Assembly: GCF_020623625.1 (NCBI RefSeq)
Contig: NC_060200.1
Location: 2,686,001-2,750,000 of the forward strand
Direction of reading: 5' to 3'
Source: Saccharomycodes ludwigii
Taxonomy: Eukaryota; Ascomycota; Saccharomycetes; Saccharomycodales; Saccharomycodaceae
Length of the DNA stretch: 64,000 nt
Notes under the pieces: model-generated
The model's input: the letters and a program-made list of their open reading frames with translations, nothing else
Databases searched by the model: none
Told to the model about the DNA's origin: nothing
Part shown: in pieces, positions 11,345 to 23,352 of the stretch
Layout: every line of letters begins with the position of its first letter
Position numbering within the stretch: position 1 is the first letter of the stretch
Translations under genes and position numbers: made by a program

Positions 11345-12740
11345 GCTGTGAAGATACCAGTTTGATATGAAAAAGGTTTTTTGTTTTTTGTTTTTTGCTT
11401 TTGTTTTTTTTTTTCACCCCAGATATCATTAAAATATCGTGAATCGCTGTAAATATAAATAATACGATAGCACTGAAAATATTATTAAATACATATACTA
11501 TGTTTTGGGTGTCATTTTTTATGCTTTCTTGGCCAGTTTTACCAGATAGTGTTTTAAAAAAAATAAAGATGATACTATTTTAATAACACCTTTTGTAGTG
11601 ATTATTACTATGTAAATGGAACATATTTTCTTTCGTACATAACATAAAAACAAACTTGCAAAGTTAGTTTCCGAATATCCGTTCGGTTAATTTAATATGT
11701 AGAACTAATAGTTGGAAGTTGTAAATATACGATTATTTTAATTTTTTTTTTTTGATTGTTTGATACAAAAGAAATTAAAAGGATTTTGTTTTTGTTTTCC
11801 TTTTGGAGGGGTGGAGCGAAGGGGGTAAGATAAATGTTAGTCTATTGAACTTTCGGGTTAATTTGTCGTAAACACCCGTACCTTTTAATATAGTGTTGCT
11901 ATCGTTGATGCTGGCATTTATTATTTTATATTATAAAACCACGTTTTTAATGAAATAGAAAAAAAAAAAAGAAAATTTAAAAAAATGCATAGAAAGATAC
12001 GCAAGAGGAGAGTAAGGCAGATATGAAAGAAAGAAAAAAAGAAAAAAAGAAAAAAAGAATGGTGTAGAACAACAAAGAGAAAAAGTTGTTAAAAAATTTA
12101 TATTTTTCATTAAGATAGAACAAAAGAAATGTTCAACCAATTTTGTTCAAGTTTATTTATAAATTTTTTTTTTTTTACACAGAAAATACGTGGAATTTTC
12201 ATTTTAACAGTCTTCTTGCTGTGCTCTTGTTCACCCTCTTCTTTCCCATCAGTAGTCATCCAGCCTAATTGTTGTTGGCCTTTTCTCTCCCTGAAAGCCC
12301 AACTACGAAAAAGAAAGAAAAAAAAAACGGAATAACGCACATTTCTTTTTATAATTCAAATCAATTTTTAAAAAGAAAAGAGAGAAAAAAAGAAAAGAAA
12401 AAAATTTTTTTTTTTTTTACTCATTTCCTCTCCCTCTTAGATTATTATATAAATGGACAGATAACCGCTCCTGTTTTATAATTTGTAAAATATTGAAAAA
12501 AAGTTTAGTATTTAAAGCTCAATAGAATTCTTTCATCTTTTCTTCTTCTTCTTCTTCTTCCACTTTTTTGTTCATTATAATTGTTCATATATTTCCTCTC
12601 TTCTTTAATTATTTACTCTTAACGCCACCTAATTTCTCTTGCTTTTTTTTTTTTTTTTGTTTATAACATGCAATTTATATATTTATACATATACATATAT
12701 CAAAAACCACAAAAACAAATCAAATTAATATACTTCAAAC
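11345..12740. other. MRPS17 terminator and long TEF promoter
   Basis: About 1.4 kb. It has a purine-rich GAAAAAAA repeat near 12027-12058, several A/T-tracts, a pyrimidine-rich TTCTTC run at 12541-12561 and a TATA-like stretch near 12680-12700 just ahead of TEF. A Rap1-like sequence lies at 11872. No RNA gene is recognisable. Confidence 0.6.
11872..11882 (+). promoter_or_regulatory. Possible Rap1-type site (ACACCCGTACC)
   Basis: The 11-mer closely resembles the Rap1 consensus ACACCCRYACA used upstream of S. cerevisiae translation genes, including TEF genes. It lies about 860 bp from the TEF start, farther than is usual, so its role is doubtful. Confidence 0.3.
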
Positions 12741-14117
12741 ATGGGTAAAGATAAGGCTCACATTAACGTTGTTGTTATCGGTCACGTCGATTCTGGTAAA
12801 TCTACTACCACCGGTCACTTGATTTACAAGTGTGGTGGTATTGACAAGAGAACTATTGAAAAGTTTGAAAAGGAAGCTGCTGAATTAGGTAAAGGTTCTT
12901 TCAAATACGCCTGGGTTTTGGATAAATTAAAGGCTGAAAGAGAAAGAGGTATCACTATTGATATTGCTTTGTGGAAGTTTGAAACTCCAAAATACCATGT
13001 TACCGTTATTGATGCTCCAGGTCACAGAGATTTCATCAAGAATATGATTACTGGTACTTCTCAAGCTGATTGTGCTATTTTGATTATTGCTGGTGGTGTC
13101 GGTGAATTTGAAGCTGGTATTTCCAAGGATGGTCAAACCAGAGAACACGCTTTGTTGGCCTACACTTTGGGTGTCAAACAATTGATTGTTGCTATTAACA
13201 AGATGGATTCCGTTAAATGGGATGAATCTCGTTTCCAAGAAATTGTCAAGGAAACCTCCAACTTTATCAAGAAGGTTGGTTACAATCCAAAGAATGTTCC
13301 ATTTGTTCCAATTTCTGGTTGGAACGGTGACAACATGATTGAAGCCACCACCAACGCTCCATGGTACAAGGGTTGGGAAAAGGAAACCAAGGCTGGTGTC
13401 GTCAAGGGTAAGACTTTGTTAGAAGCCATTGATGCCATTGAACCACCATCCAGACCAACTGACAAGCCATTGAGATTGCCATTGCAAGATGTCTACAAGA
13501 TTGGTGGTATTGGTACTGTGCCAGTCGGTAGAGTTGAAACCGGTGTTATCAAGCCAGGTATGATTGTCACTTTTGCCCCAGGTGGTATCACTACTGAAGT
13601 CAAATCTGTTGAAATGCACCACGAACAATTAGAAGAAGGTGTTCCAGGTGACAATGTTGGTTTCAACGTCAAGAACGTTTCCGTCAAGGAAATCAGAAGA
13701 GGTAACGTCTGTGGTGACTCCAAGAACGATCCACCAAAGGCTTGTTCTTCTTTCAACGCTCAAGTTATTATCTTGAACCATCCAGGTCAAATTTCTGTTG
13801 GTTACTCTCCAGTTTTGGATTGTCACACTGCTCACATTGCTTGTAGATTTGATGAATTGATTGCCAAGAACGACAGAAGATCTGGTAAGAAATTGGAAGA
13901 TAATCCAAAATTCTTGAAATCCGGTGATGCTGCTATGGTCAAATTTGTTCCATCTAAGCCAATGTGTGTTGAAGCTTTCACTCAATATCCACCATTAGGT
14001 AGATTTGCTGTCAGAGATATGAGACAAACCGTTGCTGTTGGTGTTATCAAATCTGTTGACAAGACTGAAAAGGTTGCCAAGGTTACCAAGGCTGCTCAAA
14101 AGGCTGCTAAGAAATAA
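12741..14117 (+). CDS. TEF1: Translation elongation factor EF-1 alpha
   Basis: A 458-residue EF-1A that delivers aminoacyl-tRNA to the ribosome A site in a GTP-dependent way. All G motifs are present: GHVDSGKS (14-21), DAPGHRDF (about 91-98) and NKMD (153-156). Domains II and III follow, ending in a lysine-rich tail. Length equals that of S. cerevisiae Tef1/Tef2, with near identity in recalled sequence. Codon use is visibly restricted (GGT, GTT, AAG, TTG, CCA), unlike neighbouring genes, as expected for a very highly expressed gene. S. cerevisiae TEF1/TEF2 are not neighbours of SGS1 or MRPS17, so the gene has moved relative to that map. Whether it is the only TEF copy in the genome cannot be told from this window. 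Confidence 0.98.
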   Translation: MGKDKAHINVVVIGHVDSGKSTTTGHLIYKCGGIDKRTIEKFEKEAAELGKGSFKYAWVLDKLKAERERGITIDIALWKFETPKYHVTVIDAPGHRDFIKNMITGTSQADCAILIIAGGVGEFEAGISKDGQTREHALLAYTLGVKQLIVAINKMDSVKWDESRFQEIVKETSNFIKKVGYNPKNVPFVPISGWNGDNMIEATTNAPWYKGWEKETKAGVVKGKTLLEAIDAIEPPSRPTDKPLRLPLQDVYKIGGIGTVPVGRVETGVIKPGMIVTFAPGGITTEVKSVEMHHEQLEEGVPGDNVGFNVKNVSVKEIRRGNVCGDSKNDPPKACSSFNAQVIILNHPGQISVGYSPVLDCHTAHIACRFDELIAKNDRRSGKKLEDNPKFLKSGDAAMVKFVPSKPMCVEAFTQYPPLGRFAVRDMRQTVAVGVIKSVDKTEKVAKVTKAAQKAAKK

Positions 14118-14530
14118 GCAAACAAATAATGTTATCATCCAATGTTGTTTTGTTTTCTTATATTTTTTTAGTATATAGATTATTATGTGTACACATATAT
14201 ATATATATTTAATTTTTTTTTTTCTTTTTTCTTTTTTGTTATTCATAATTTTTGTGTTTTTTAAGGAGGAGAATATAATATTTTTGTCAATTTAAATTTG
14301 TTTTGAAAAAAATCTTTAATTTTCATTTTTTTTTTTGATTTATTAAAAAAGAATTAAAAAATTATAAAGAGAAAAAGAAAAAATGAAAATGAAAAAAGAA
14401 AATAAAGAGTATGTAAGTTTCTCTTTCTCTATTTTTAATGCAATATGACAATAAATTATGTAGATATGACTCTATGAAGCATTTTTTTAGCTAATGGTAG
14501 TAATAAATAGGTAAACTATGAACCAATATA
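14118..14530. other. Convergent TEF and SGS1 3' region
   Basis: AT-rich spacer with a TA repeat (about 14195-14209) and several T-tracts. It probably holds both terminators. No gene seen. Confidence 0.65.
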
Positions 14531-17500
14531 CTAAGTTTTCTTTCTTTTTTTCGAATAAAAACTCCTTTTATACTTAGATCTACGTTTATTAGTATTAGTG
14601 CTACCACTACCGTTATATTTGCCACTTTTTTGTGTTGATTTTTGAGTCGATGATTGCAGCACACTTTGACTTTCCCTAATTTTTTCAACCAACTCAAGTC
14701 TGTGTTTTTCCTCTTCTTCATTTGGAATAAAAAATCTGGATGAATGACCTGTGCTGTTGTGGCTATTACTAATATTCAGATTATTAGTCATGTTCGTGCC
14801 GCCAGTAGTTTCCACAATCATATCTTCTTCCATAGCATCAAGATGCCCCATAATTTCATCTCTTGTATTTTTCAATTCTATTAAAGTGCTTTTAAAGTGT
14901 ATGAACCTATTCTCTTGCCTTGGTCCCAATCCTTCTAATTTTCCAAATTCTTGTTTTGTTGTTGGTAAATGTATTGCTGCGTTTCTTAATGCCTGTTCTG
15001 TGATAAATGTATGCAATTTATTTATACCCAGAAATTCCTTTTTTTTAATAGCTATTTCTTTCAACTTATTATACGCTTCGGTAATATTAGACAGTTGTTC
15101 GGTTGAAAAAACATTGTTTACAGAAGAAGTTAAATTAATGCGTGTAGCCTGTATCTGTCTATGCCGCTGTTGCTCATTGTATAGGTCCTCATTATATGAC
15201 AAAGCTCTTAAATGATCTCTGGCATTGGTAAATGAAGCCGTTGTCCCAACAGTATCATAACGGGTGTTGGTCCTTATTACTTGTTCGCTGTTAGGTGCAA
15301 AGTTATTATTGTTGTTGTTGTTGTTGTTCGTGGTTACTGAAGTACTCGGTCTAGATATTGAAAATTTCATTTTGATTTGCAAATTCCCATTCAATAACTT
15401 TCTCGCATTCGGGCCTAATCTAACATAGTTGGATGCAAATCCGCGCCCATTCATCACCGAATATTCTTGTATTACTTGATCTGTAACTAACCTGAAAAAA
15501 ATTCTTTCTAAATCGGATTTATTCATAGATTTACCCATTCCGTGATATTCTAGATTATCATGCCCAGCTTGCACAATTTTGGAATTCCTTGAACCCTTAA
15601 AAATATCTTGACAATAAAGTAGCGTAACTTTATTGTGCTCGATTTCTTTAATCATTTTTGTTATATTCACAGCTTTATCCGTAACATTTCTTTCTTCGGT
15701 CTCATTATGTGCACCATTTAAACAGTTATCACATCTTTTATGGCAATCCTTGGCATCAAAATTTTCATTAAAATATGATAGTACCAGCTTACGTCTACAA
15801 TCGGTAGTATTTTCGCAGTATTGCATAACCTGTTGTAACTTATTTAAATGTTTCTCTTTATTATCCCTATCCAACTCTTTATCCTTTTGGATCATTGTTT
15901 GAATTGTTCTGACGTCTCTAAAATTATAAAACATAATACATTCAGAAAATTTTCCATCTCTACCAGCACGACCCGTTTCTTGATAGTAGCCTTCCAAAGT
16001 TCGCGGAACTGTAAAATGATATACAAATCTAACGTCTGGTTTATCAATACCCATGCCAAATGCAATTGTAGCACAGATAACTTGAAGTTTATCTTCTTGC
16101 CAAGCTTTTTGGATATGCAACCTTTCATCTGGCTCCATACCAGCATGATAAAACGCAGCTTTAATACCATTATTAATTAAGTAGGAAGACACTTGCTCGC
16201 ACGAGTTTTTCGAATGACAATAGATAATACCTGATTGGTTTTTGAATTTGGTTTTAATTGCCTCTCCCAGTTCAAACATCGCATTTTTATTCTTTTTAAC
16301 AACTTTGTACAACAAATTTGTCCTATTAAAACTCTGTTTCAAAAAAACTGGATTTCTTAGCCCCAAATTATGTACAATATCCATTCTAACCTGTTCACTT
16401 GCTGTAGCAGTCAACGCCATCATAGGTACGTCAGGGTATGTTTCCTTAAACCACTTCAATTGTTTATAATCTGGTCTGAAATCATGCCCCCAGTTGGAAA
16501 CACAGTGCGCCTCATCAATAACTATTCGTGCCAAATTTCCATCTCTATGTAATTTATCAATGGCCCTTTTGCATTGTTGTGATGCACCCACCATTTCTGG
16601 TGATAGGTAAACTAACTTCAACAATCCATCAATAAATAAATTAAACATATATCTTCTCTGTTCCAAATTACCTTTGGAACTGATCATACCGCTAGGAATA
16701 TTCTTTGCCATTAAATGTTCTGTTTGATCCTGCATTAAAGAAATTAAAGGCGAAATAACAATTGTAGTGCCCTTTGTTTTCCCAGAATTGACAACCGCTG
16801 GTAATTGATAACATAAAGACTTACCGCCACCAGTAGGCATCAAAACAAACACGTCTTTTCCATCTAGAACAGCATTTACCGCTTCTAACTGGTTGGGTCT
16901 AAACCCGTTTAAATGAAAGATTTGTTGTAGTCTAGCCTCTACTTCATTAGACCAAGGATACGTCTTTCTGATCGCTTTATTTGGTAAAGACTTAGTTTTT
17001 CTACTGACAATATCACTTATAGAAATGTCGTCATCACTATCCTCGGAAAAATCGCTTAACCCTATAACATGGTCATTGCTATTGTTCATGGTACCAATAT
17101 GTTCTTTGTTATTAGCGATCTCTGGTACCTTCAAAGTAGAGTTACTCGGAACTTCCCTTTTGACAACAACTTGGTCGGCCAAAGGTGGAGTTTTCAACTT
17201 CATTTCTGAAATAATCCTTAAATCATCGTCCAAATCTTTTAAATTAGTGTGCTGTGTATAATATTCTCTTTCTGCTTCAAAATCGTCATTAAAATCCATA
17301 GCGTTGTTATAATCGTTATCATCGTAGTCATCAGAATCCAAATTTTCTAAATAATCCAACGTGTCCTTATGCGCATTCTTATTTTGGCTACGATACAATA
17401 AAGGCTCAGCATCAGAAATTGTTCGGCAATTATCGTTTTCAGTCTTTTTATTGACAGTTTCTGTTGGCTTGGTCAGGTCTCGTTTAGATGGTGCCTTTAC

Positions 17501-19435
17501 TGTTTGCAGAATAGGATCATTTATTAGTTCATCATAATCATAATCGGATAATTCAGAATTATCCGCAACCAAGTCTATCTGAAGATGTCTTGATGGATCA
17601 GAATTGTTTTCTACGGTGGCAGAAACCATATTTTTATTATTTTGCGTAGAAGATAATAAAAGTTTTTCGTTTTTTCCCGGAGATTTATTCATAACTTCCA
17701 CCATATTATTAGCATTATTGCTATTTATATGACTTTCTTCAATAATTGAAGACTGTGAATTCATAAGCACAGCGTGATTATCACTACGTATTTGCATATC
17801 TGCATCAGCTGTAACGAGGACATCTGAAGCATCATAAAACTTTCCATCGTCAGATTCACGTGCTTCCTTATTAACATACCTGTTTGAGGGTAAGTTAGTT
17901 GCATAAGTAGTATTGTGACTGTTGCTAGGACTAGGAAAATCTTCATTACTCAGTTTATAATCTTCTTCGTATGTCTGATCTTGTGATTCTTGTAAACATT
18001 TCTCTATCTCATCATCTATAAAATCCTTATCACTAGAATGTAAATCTTCTTCTTCGCCATCTCCCCTTTCACTAGATAAATAGTGTGAATCCTCCATTTC
18101 TGCTATATCTGTAATATCTTGTTCACTTAATTGTGAGCTTTTATTAGCCATGTTATAAGAAAATGGATCATCCATGGCGGGTATTTTATAATTTGGTTTT
18201 TTGCATAATTTTCTTAAATTTCTTCCTCTAGATGATACAGCAACTGTTTGAGACACTTTTTCGGGTGAGATGTTCATAGCATTACTACTGGTCGTAATAA
18301 CACCACTATTAGTAGCGATATTGGGAGTAGCAACTGTAGTAGTATCATTCTTATTACTAACAGTATTACTATTTTCCTTGTTATTAATACTAGGCGATGA
18401 TTTTACGTTATTATTTATAGCAGATACGGGTATTGTAGTAGGTTCTGAAAAGGAAGACTTGGAAATCATGTTATTATTAGAGGTCTCGGATTTAATGGTA
18501 GTTATAAACTCAGTTAACTTAGTAATATTATCTTCTATACTTTTCAACGCAGGATTAATTGTATTTTTTAGTCTAGCTTTTTTTGCATCTTCACATAAAG
18601 AGGTAGAAATGATAATGTCGCATTTTTGAGATAAAAAATAGCTTTGATTTTTCAACTCTGTAATAAGTTGATCTTGTTTCTTGATAATTTCTTCATGAGT
18701 GTTATTCTTAGCATTAAGATTGGAAAAATTTTTCCTAACATTCATTTGATTGGCATTAGTATGAAAAACTTGTTGCACTGAACATGGTGCTCTTTTCCCC
18801 ATCCGAGTAGGATGTTCTTGTGTTAAATCTATAAATTGTTCTGAACCATTGGATTCACCGGAATTCCCTGTGATGGTATTTCTTTGTGTATTTGTATTAC
18901 GCACACTCAATAGTTTTGTGATATCAGTGTTTTGATTAAAAGATGCTAACGGCCTGTCTATGTTTGAATGTTTTGGTATATCGGTATTGTTGCTCAAAAT
19001 CTGAATATTAGTAGTGCTGGTAATACTATCAGTTTTAGCATGAAAAATAGACTTAGAGTTTGTATTTTGGTTATTAATTTTATTCTCCTTGTTTGTCGGC
19101 AGTACGGATCTTTGGTCTGTTATTTTTGGCATACTAGGGACTACATAGTTTCCGGATACTGTTGCTATTTTTTTTGTGTCCTGATTAGCGGTGGTGCTGC
19201 CTGTGACAGTGGGGATGATATTATTGTTTGGCTTGCTTCCGGTATTATTGCTGGCACCATTATAACTGTTGTTGTTGTTGTTGTTGTTGTTAGTTGTTAA
19301 GTGTAACTGCTCTACGTTCTTCCCATGTACTATAACATTGGTTAATAATTCTGATAAAGGTTTTTGGGCGCTAGTTTTTTTAATCCAATTAAACTCCCTT
19401 CTTATATGATTGGGTGCTTTTTTTAGAGAAGCCAT
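14531..19435 (-). CDS. SGS1: RecQ-family DNA helicase Sgs1 (BLM orthologue)
   Basis: A 1634-residue 3'-5' DNA helicase that works with Top3-Rmi1 to dissolve recombination intermediates. The first 40 or so residues are the conserved type of Top3/Rmi1-binding segment. A long acidic, Asn-rich disordered region follows to about residue 820. The helicase core begins near SNEVEARLQQIFHLNGFRP, with Walker A LMPTGGGKSLCYQ (about residue 865), IDEAHCVSNWGHDFRP, AFGMGIDKPDVR and QETGRAGRDG. The RQC region has the zinc cysteines (CRRKLVLSYF, CHKRCDNC), and an HRDC domain follows near 1445-1530. It is longer than S. cerevisiae Sgs1 (1447) because of poly-Asn and disordered inserts. It is divergent from GAL4. 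Confidence 0.96.
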   Translation of the reverse strand: MASLKKAPNHIRREFNWIKKTSAQKPLSELLTNVIVHGKNVEQLHLTTNNNNNNNNSYNGASNNTGSKPNNNIIPTVTGSTTANQDTKKIATVSGNYVVPSMPKITDQRSVLPTNKENKINNQNTNSKSIFHAKTDSITSTTNIQILSNNTDIPKHSNIDRPLASFNQNTDITKLLSVRNTNTQRNTITGNSGESNGSEQFIDLTQEHPTRMGKRAPCSVQQVFHTNANQMNVRKNFSNLNAKNNTHEEIIKKQDQLITELKNQSYFLSQKCDIIISTSLCEDAKKARLKNTINPALKSIEDNITKLTEFITTIKSETSNNNMISKSSFSEPTTIPVSAINNNVKSSPSINNKENSNTVSNKNDTTTVATPNIATNSGVITTSSNAMNISPEKVSQTVAVSSRGRNLRKLCKKPNYKIPAMDDPFSYNMANKSSQLSEQDITDIAEMEDSHYLSSERGDGEEEDLHSSDKDFIDDEIEKCLQESQDQTYEEDYKLSNEDFPSPSNSHNTTYATNLPSNRYVNKEARESDDGKFYDASDVLVTADADMQIRSDNHAVLMNSQSSIIEESHINSNNANNMVEVMNKSPGKNEKLLLSSTQNNKNMVSATVENNSDPSRHLQIDLVADNSELSDYDYDELINDPILQTVKAPSKRDLTKPTETVNKKTENDNCRTISDAEPLLYRSQNKNAHKDTLDYLENLDSDDYDDNDYNNAMDFNDDFEAEREYYTQHTNLKDLDDDLRIISEMKLKTPPLADQVVVKREVPSNSTLKVPEIANNKEHIGTMNNSNDHVIGLSDFSEDSDDDISISDIVSRKTKSLPNKAIRKTYPWSNEVEARLQQIFHLNGFRPNQLEAVNAVLDGKDVFVLMPTGGGKSLCYQLPAVVNSGKTKGTTIVISPLISLMQDQTEHLMAKNIPSGMISSKGNLEQRRYMFNLFIDGLLKLVYLSPEMVGASQQCKRAIDKLHRDGNLARIVIDEAHCVSNWGHDFRPDYKQLKWFKETYPDVPMMALTATASEQVRMDIVHNLGLRNPVFLKQSFNRTNLLYKVVKKNKNAMFELGEAIKTKFKNQSGIIYCHSKNSCEQVSSYLINNGIKAAFYHAGMEPDERLHIQKAWQEDKLQVICATIAFGMGIDKPDVRFVYHFTVPRTLEGYYQETGRAGRDGKFSECIMFYNFRDVRTIQTMIQKDKELDRDNKEKHLNKLQQVMQYCENTTDCRRKLVLSYFNENFDAKDCHKRCDNCLNGAHNETEERNVTDKAVNITKMIKEIEHNKVTLLYCQDIFKGSRNSKIVQAGHDNLEYHGMGKSMNKSDLERIFFRLVTDQVIQEYSVMNGRGFASNYVRLGPNARKLLNGNLQIKMKFSISRPSTSVTTNNNNNNNNNFAPNSEQVIRTNTRYDTVGTTASFTNARDHLRALSYNEDLYNEQQRHRQIQATRINLTSSVNNVFSTEQLSNITEAYNKLKEIAIKKKEFLGINKLHTFITEQALRNAAIHLPTTKQEFGKLEGLGPRQENRFIHFKSTLIELKNTRDEIMGHLDAMEEDMIVETTGGTNMTNNLNISNSHNSTGHSSRFFIPNEEEEKHRLELVEKIRESQSVLQSSTQKSTQKSGKYNGSGSTNTNKRRSKYKRSFYSKKRKKT

Positions 19436-20073
19436 AGTTTGTCACTTCCCTTTATTAATATTTTTTTTCTGCTATCTTTAAAAATAAAAATAAAAATAAA
19501 AAAAAGTGTTATTGAAGAGATATGGAAAGAGAGTGTGATGAATTTGCTTCATAAACAAACGCGTTAAAACATATACATATTTTTTTTTTTTTTTTTTCTC
19601 TTTTCCTTTTAAACTATTATTGTGGTTGTATTTGTAATGAAAAAAAAAAAAAAAAAAAAAAAATTATAGTATATCCGAATACCATCTTTTACGTAATCTC
19701 GGAAAATATGCTTTCGGTTTAAATATTATTACCACAATTATAAATATATCCGTATTATTCTATTTTCTTTTATTTTCTTTTTTTTTTTTTATTTTTCTTC
19801 CTATATTATGTAGAAACATTTTAGCCTTGATATTTTAATAACAAACTATTTAACCAATTAATTGCCTAGCTTTATAGGAATTTACTAGTATTGTCAACTT
19901 AATAGTATAAAACAAAATAAAATTCCTATTAATTTAAATATATACTTTAAGAAATATAACTTGAAATAATAGTTCCAAGGCATTCCAACTGATATATGTA
20001 TATATATGGATAAATATATTTTGCATTTGCATAAAGAAGAACGCAAACGGAAACTCCAAAATTAATAACAATA
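19436..20073. other. Divergent SGS1/GAL4 promoter
   Basis: Holds T-tracts (about 19579-19598, 19779-19790), an A-tract at 19640-19662 and TATA-like sequence at about 19992-20010 close to GAL4. I found no CGG-N11-CCG site for Gal4 autoregulation and no clear Mig1 site. Confidence 0.6.
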
Positions 20074-23000
20074 ATGACGGAAGGGAGATTGCCAATAGAA
20101 CAAGCCTGTGATCTCTGTCGGAAGAGGAAATTAAAATGTTCCAAAGAATTGCCTAAATGTTCAAATTGCATTAAACTCCATAAAGACTGTTGTTATTCCC
20201 CTAAAAAATTAAGAACTCCTCTAACAAGGGTGCATTTGACCACTGTAGAGAAAAGAGTTCATACTTTAGAAAATGCTCTTACCAAATTGTTTCCTGGACA
20301 AAGTATTGAATCAATTTTAAATAAAGTAAAATCATCTGAGCAAATTAATACTGTTAAAAAAGATGCGAGTCTTTTGGAAGATGCTAACATTACTGAAAGC
20401 AACGATATTTCTGTTGACGCCAACACGTATGCAAAACATTTACATCCTAAAATAAAAGGTGAAGTACAGGATGTAGCACAAAGTTTAGTTAATTTGTCAT
20501 CACCTATATCGCCCAGAATAAGCAATACTAATGTCAATATTAATAATCATGGGATAAAGGAGGAAACTTATCAAGACGATAATAATCAAACAGGAATAAG
20601 TGTAAATATGGGAAACACTGAGCATATTGTTGATACTGGACTTCATAATTCTAAGAATGATAATTTAAAAAATAATAATTTTCAAAAAAAAAATGTCAAT
20701 GACTCAAGGGAGAGTGTTCCTAGTGATCCATTATTTGGTTTTGATTGGTCAGAAACGGATACTTTTGTTCCTGAAAATGTTGCAAGTGTTATTAGTACGG
20801 CTAATATCACCAGCAAAGCTACAAAGAGTAATAGGGTTAGTAAAACGAGTGATAAACTTAAGAATAGTAGCATGAGCAATTTCAGTAAAACTGATACCCA
20901 CACTGCAACACTGAATCCAACCTCAAATGATGGTATGGCTGCTCTTTCGGTTGATCCCAATAATAAGGGTTACTATGGCGCTGGTTCAGCTGCTACTGTA
21001 TTAAGACATTTGATACAGAATACAAGTGCTTCTTCTGATAGTACAACACCAGGAAAGATCGATATAAATAATCTCAGTACGAGTTCCCCGACAAGTCCAT
21101 TAAGTAGCGCGTATGAATCAAATCTAATGAAAGAACGATTTGTTGCTGGTTATTTTGAACACTATCATACATCCTATCCCTTTTTAAACAAGGAATATTT
21201 TTTAGAGGGTTTTAATAAACAGAAAAATCAAGCAGAAAAAGATATAAACAAACTTACGGATTGGAATATATTAATGTACACGGTCTTGGCTATTGGGTGT
21301 TGGTGTGTTAATGGTGATTCTACTACTATAGATCTATATTATTACGATAAAGTTAAAGAGTTTTTTAATGGCTCAGTTTTTGAAAGGGGGAGTATCCAAT
21401 TAGTGACTGCGTTGACATTGTTGAGTAATTATACACAAAAAAGAGATAAACCAAATACAGGTTGGAATTTTCTTGGACTAGCCGTTCGAATGGCTATTGG
21501 GTTGGGATTGTATAAGGAGTTTGATTGGTATTCTACACCAATCAATGGGTCGAAATATGTGAACGATTTGGAGTTAAGAAGAAGGCTATGGTGGGGAATT
21601 TACATATTTGACGCCGGTGCAGCAATCACCTTTGGGAGGCCCGTAAATTTACCCAAAGATTTTACTGATGATTTATTGTTGCCTAGTAATATTGATGATG
21701 AGGACCCAAATTATGTTAAGGTGGTTAATGACTATCCAACCATTTATTCAGGAATGATTGAACAAACCAAATTTACCAAAATTTCTGTAGAGATACACAT
21801 AAGATTGATGAGCAGACCCAGTCCCTCTTCCAACGAATGTTTAAAAATGAATGAGTTAATCACAAAATTCATTAACCAATTACCGAAATGGTTTGATTTC
21901 GATAACACCGTAGTTGTTAATGTGTTGAATAAGCATTTTCATAAAGAAATACCCTATTGGTTTCATTTAACTCGATACAGATTGATTTGGAGATACCTAA
22001 ATTTACAAATTATACTATTCAGAGGTTTCCTGTGCCAAAGCATTATAGTAAGAAATGATCCACATGTAAGCAAATTTTTTGATACGGATGAGGTGGAACT
22101 ATGTAAAAGATTGTGCTTGGACTGTGCATTTAAGACAATTTTGTCTGTTTCAAATTTCATTACAAATCACAAAGTTACAATGTTGGCCTCGTGGTATGCT
22201 ACATATTTTTTATTCCAAGCCGCTTTGATACCAATTCTTTTCCTAATGTCAAACCCGCATAACAAAAAGGCTGGAGAATGGCAGAAACAAATCTATTTAG
22301 CTAAAAAATCGTTATGTAAGTTAAAAGAGACTAATAAAACGGCAGGAAAATTTTTAAATGTAATAAAAATTGTATGTGATCATTTATTTGGCGATAATAT
22401 AATTAAGTCTGCTACAAAAGGTGGTGTTGGTGCTGAGGCTACTACTAATGTTGCTGTTGCTGCTAATAATAATAAGCTGACCAAGGAAAACGAGGCAAAA
22501 AAGACTTGTCATACACCAGAGGTAATGTCCAAAAATAAAACTGATGATTATGAAATTAATTTGCACCAAACAAAGATGGAGGGTTCCATAGATCCAAACA
22601 CAGATTCTCCTAATCTTATTGTAACCAGCAACATTAGCAATGGGAGAAGTATTGCTAACTTAATTGGTTTAGAGTCACCAGGTCCATTTCCCTTGAACTT
22701 GTCATTTTATAACTATAATAATAATAATAATAATAAAATAGTTAATACAAATAGTGGTAATTCAAATGATATCGGCAATCACATAAGTTCAAATGTTAAA
22801 TCTAATACGTATTATACAAGAAGTCCTAACACATTATTTGATACCTCAATTAAATCCCCAAATGCAACAACTTTAAGCTCTTTATTTACAATGACAGCAG
22901 ATAATAACAACAAGCATGCCACTACTAATATAAATGCACATGTAAATCACTATCCTGTTACAACGAATAAGGATGATGTAGGAATCACTTTAATGCAGGA

Positions 23001-23352
23001 AGGGTCCAGAAATCTCCAAAAGAATGATGTTATGATAGATGAACAAGAAGAAATAAGACAAGATCAATATAGTGATGACGAGGAAGATGTATTAAAAAAA
23101 TACAATATAAATGCATTATTTAGTGGTAACTTTCATGCTGTACAAAGTAATGTTGGTTTGCCATTTTTACCCGAAATTAATGAACAATTTCAAGATGGTA
23201 TAAATAAATTTGATAACAGTACCTTTTTCCCCATTTGGAATGAACAAAGTTTTTACAGTGCTAATGTCAACCAAAATAAAAATAAGGATGGTGATATTAT
23301 CTACAACTATATTTTTAATGATGATAATAGTGATGATGTAGCTTCCAATTGA
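20074..23352 (+). CDS. GAL4: Gal4-type Zn2Cys6 transcription activator of galactose genes
   Basis: A 1092-residue activator. The N-terminal zinc cluster has exact Gal4 spacing (Cys12, 15, 22, 29, 32, 39) in [18 protein letters not shown]. The Gal4-like linker [16 protein letters not shown] and a coiled-coil dimerisation segment follow. The fungal transcription-factor middle homology region spans about 350-640. The C-terminus ends in an acidic segment, with WNEQSFYSA followed by [15 protein letters not shown] at about 1074-1088. It resembles the S. cerevisiae activation/Gal80-binding segment, in which YNYLFDDED is diagnostic. This argues for a true Gal4 under Gal80 control rather than a generic paralogue. 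Poly-Asn runs and disordered Ser/Asn linkers explain the extra length over 881 residues. Synteny with YPL247C and GYP5 supports orthology. Confidence 0.93.
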   Translation: MTEGRLPIEQACDLCRKRKLKCSKELPKCSNCIKLHKDCCYSPKKLRTPLTRVHLTTVEKRVHTLENALTKLFPGQSIESILNKVKSSEQINTVKKDASLLEDANITESNDISVDANTYAKHLHPKIKGEVQDVAQSLVNLSSPISPRISNTNVNINNHGIKEETYQDDNNQTGISVNMGNTEHIVDTGLHNSKNDNLKNNNFQKKNVNDSRESVPSDPLFGFDWSETDTFVPENVASVISTANITSKATKSNRVSKTSDKLKNSSMSNFSKTDTHTATLNPTSNDGMAALSVDPNNKGYYGAGSAATVLRHLIQNTSASSDSTTPGKIDINNLSTSSPTSPLSSAYESNLMKERFVAGYFEHYHTSYPFLNKEYFLEGFNKQKNQAEKDINKLTDWNILMYTVLAIGCWCVNGDSTTIDLYYYDKVKEFFNGSVFERGSIQLVTALTLLSNYTQKRDKPNTGWNFLGLAVRMAIGLGLYKEFDWYSTPINGSKYVNDLELRRRLWWGIYIFDAGAAITFGRPVNLPKDFTDDLLLPSNIDDEDPNYVKVVNDYPTIYSGMIEQTKFTKISVEIHIRLMSRPSPSSNECLKMNELITKFINQLPKWFDFDNTVVVNVLNKHFHKEIPYWFHLTRYRLIWRYLNLQIILFRGFLCQSIIVRNDPHVSKFFDTDEVELCKRLCLDCAFKTILSVSNFITNHKVTMLASWYATYFLFQAALIPILFLMSNPHNKKAGEWQKQIYLAKKSLCKLKETNKTAGKFLNVIKIVCDHLFGDNIIKSATKGGVGAEATTNVAVAANNNKLTKENEAKKTCHTPEVMSKNKTDDYEINLHQTKMEGSIDPNTDSPNLIVTSNISNGRSIANLIGLESPGPFPLNLSFYNYNNNNNNKIVNTNSGNSNDIGNHISSNVKSNTYYTRSPNTLFDTSIKSPNATTLSSLFTMTADNNNKHATTNINAHVNHYPVTTNKDDVGITLMQEGSRNLQKNDVMIDEQEEIRQDQYSDDEEDVLKKYNINALFSGNFHAVQSNVGLPFLPEINEQFQDGINKFDNSTFFPIWNEQSFYSANVNQNKNKDGDIIYNYIFNDDNSDDVASN

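Noticed and set aside
11660-11700. TTTCCGAA-type core suggesting a point centromere CDEIII
   Set aside because: No RTCACRTG CDEI at the proper distance and no extremely AT-rich CDEII between. The same was checked and rejected near 23510.
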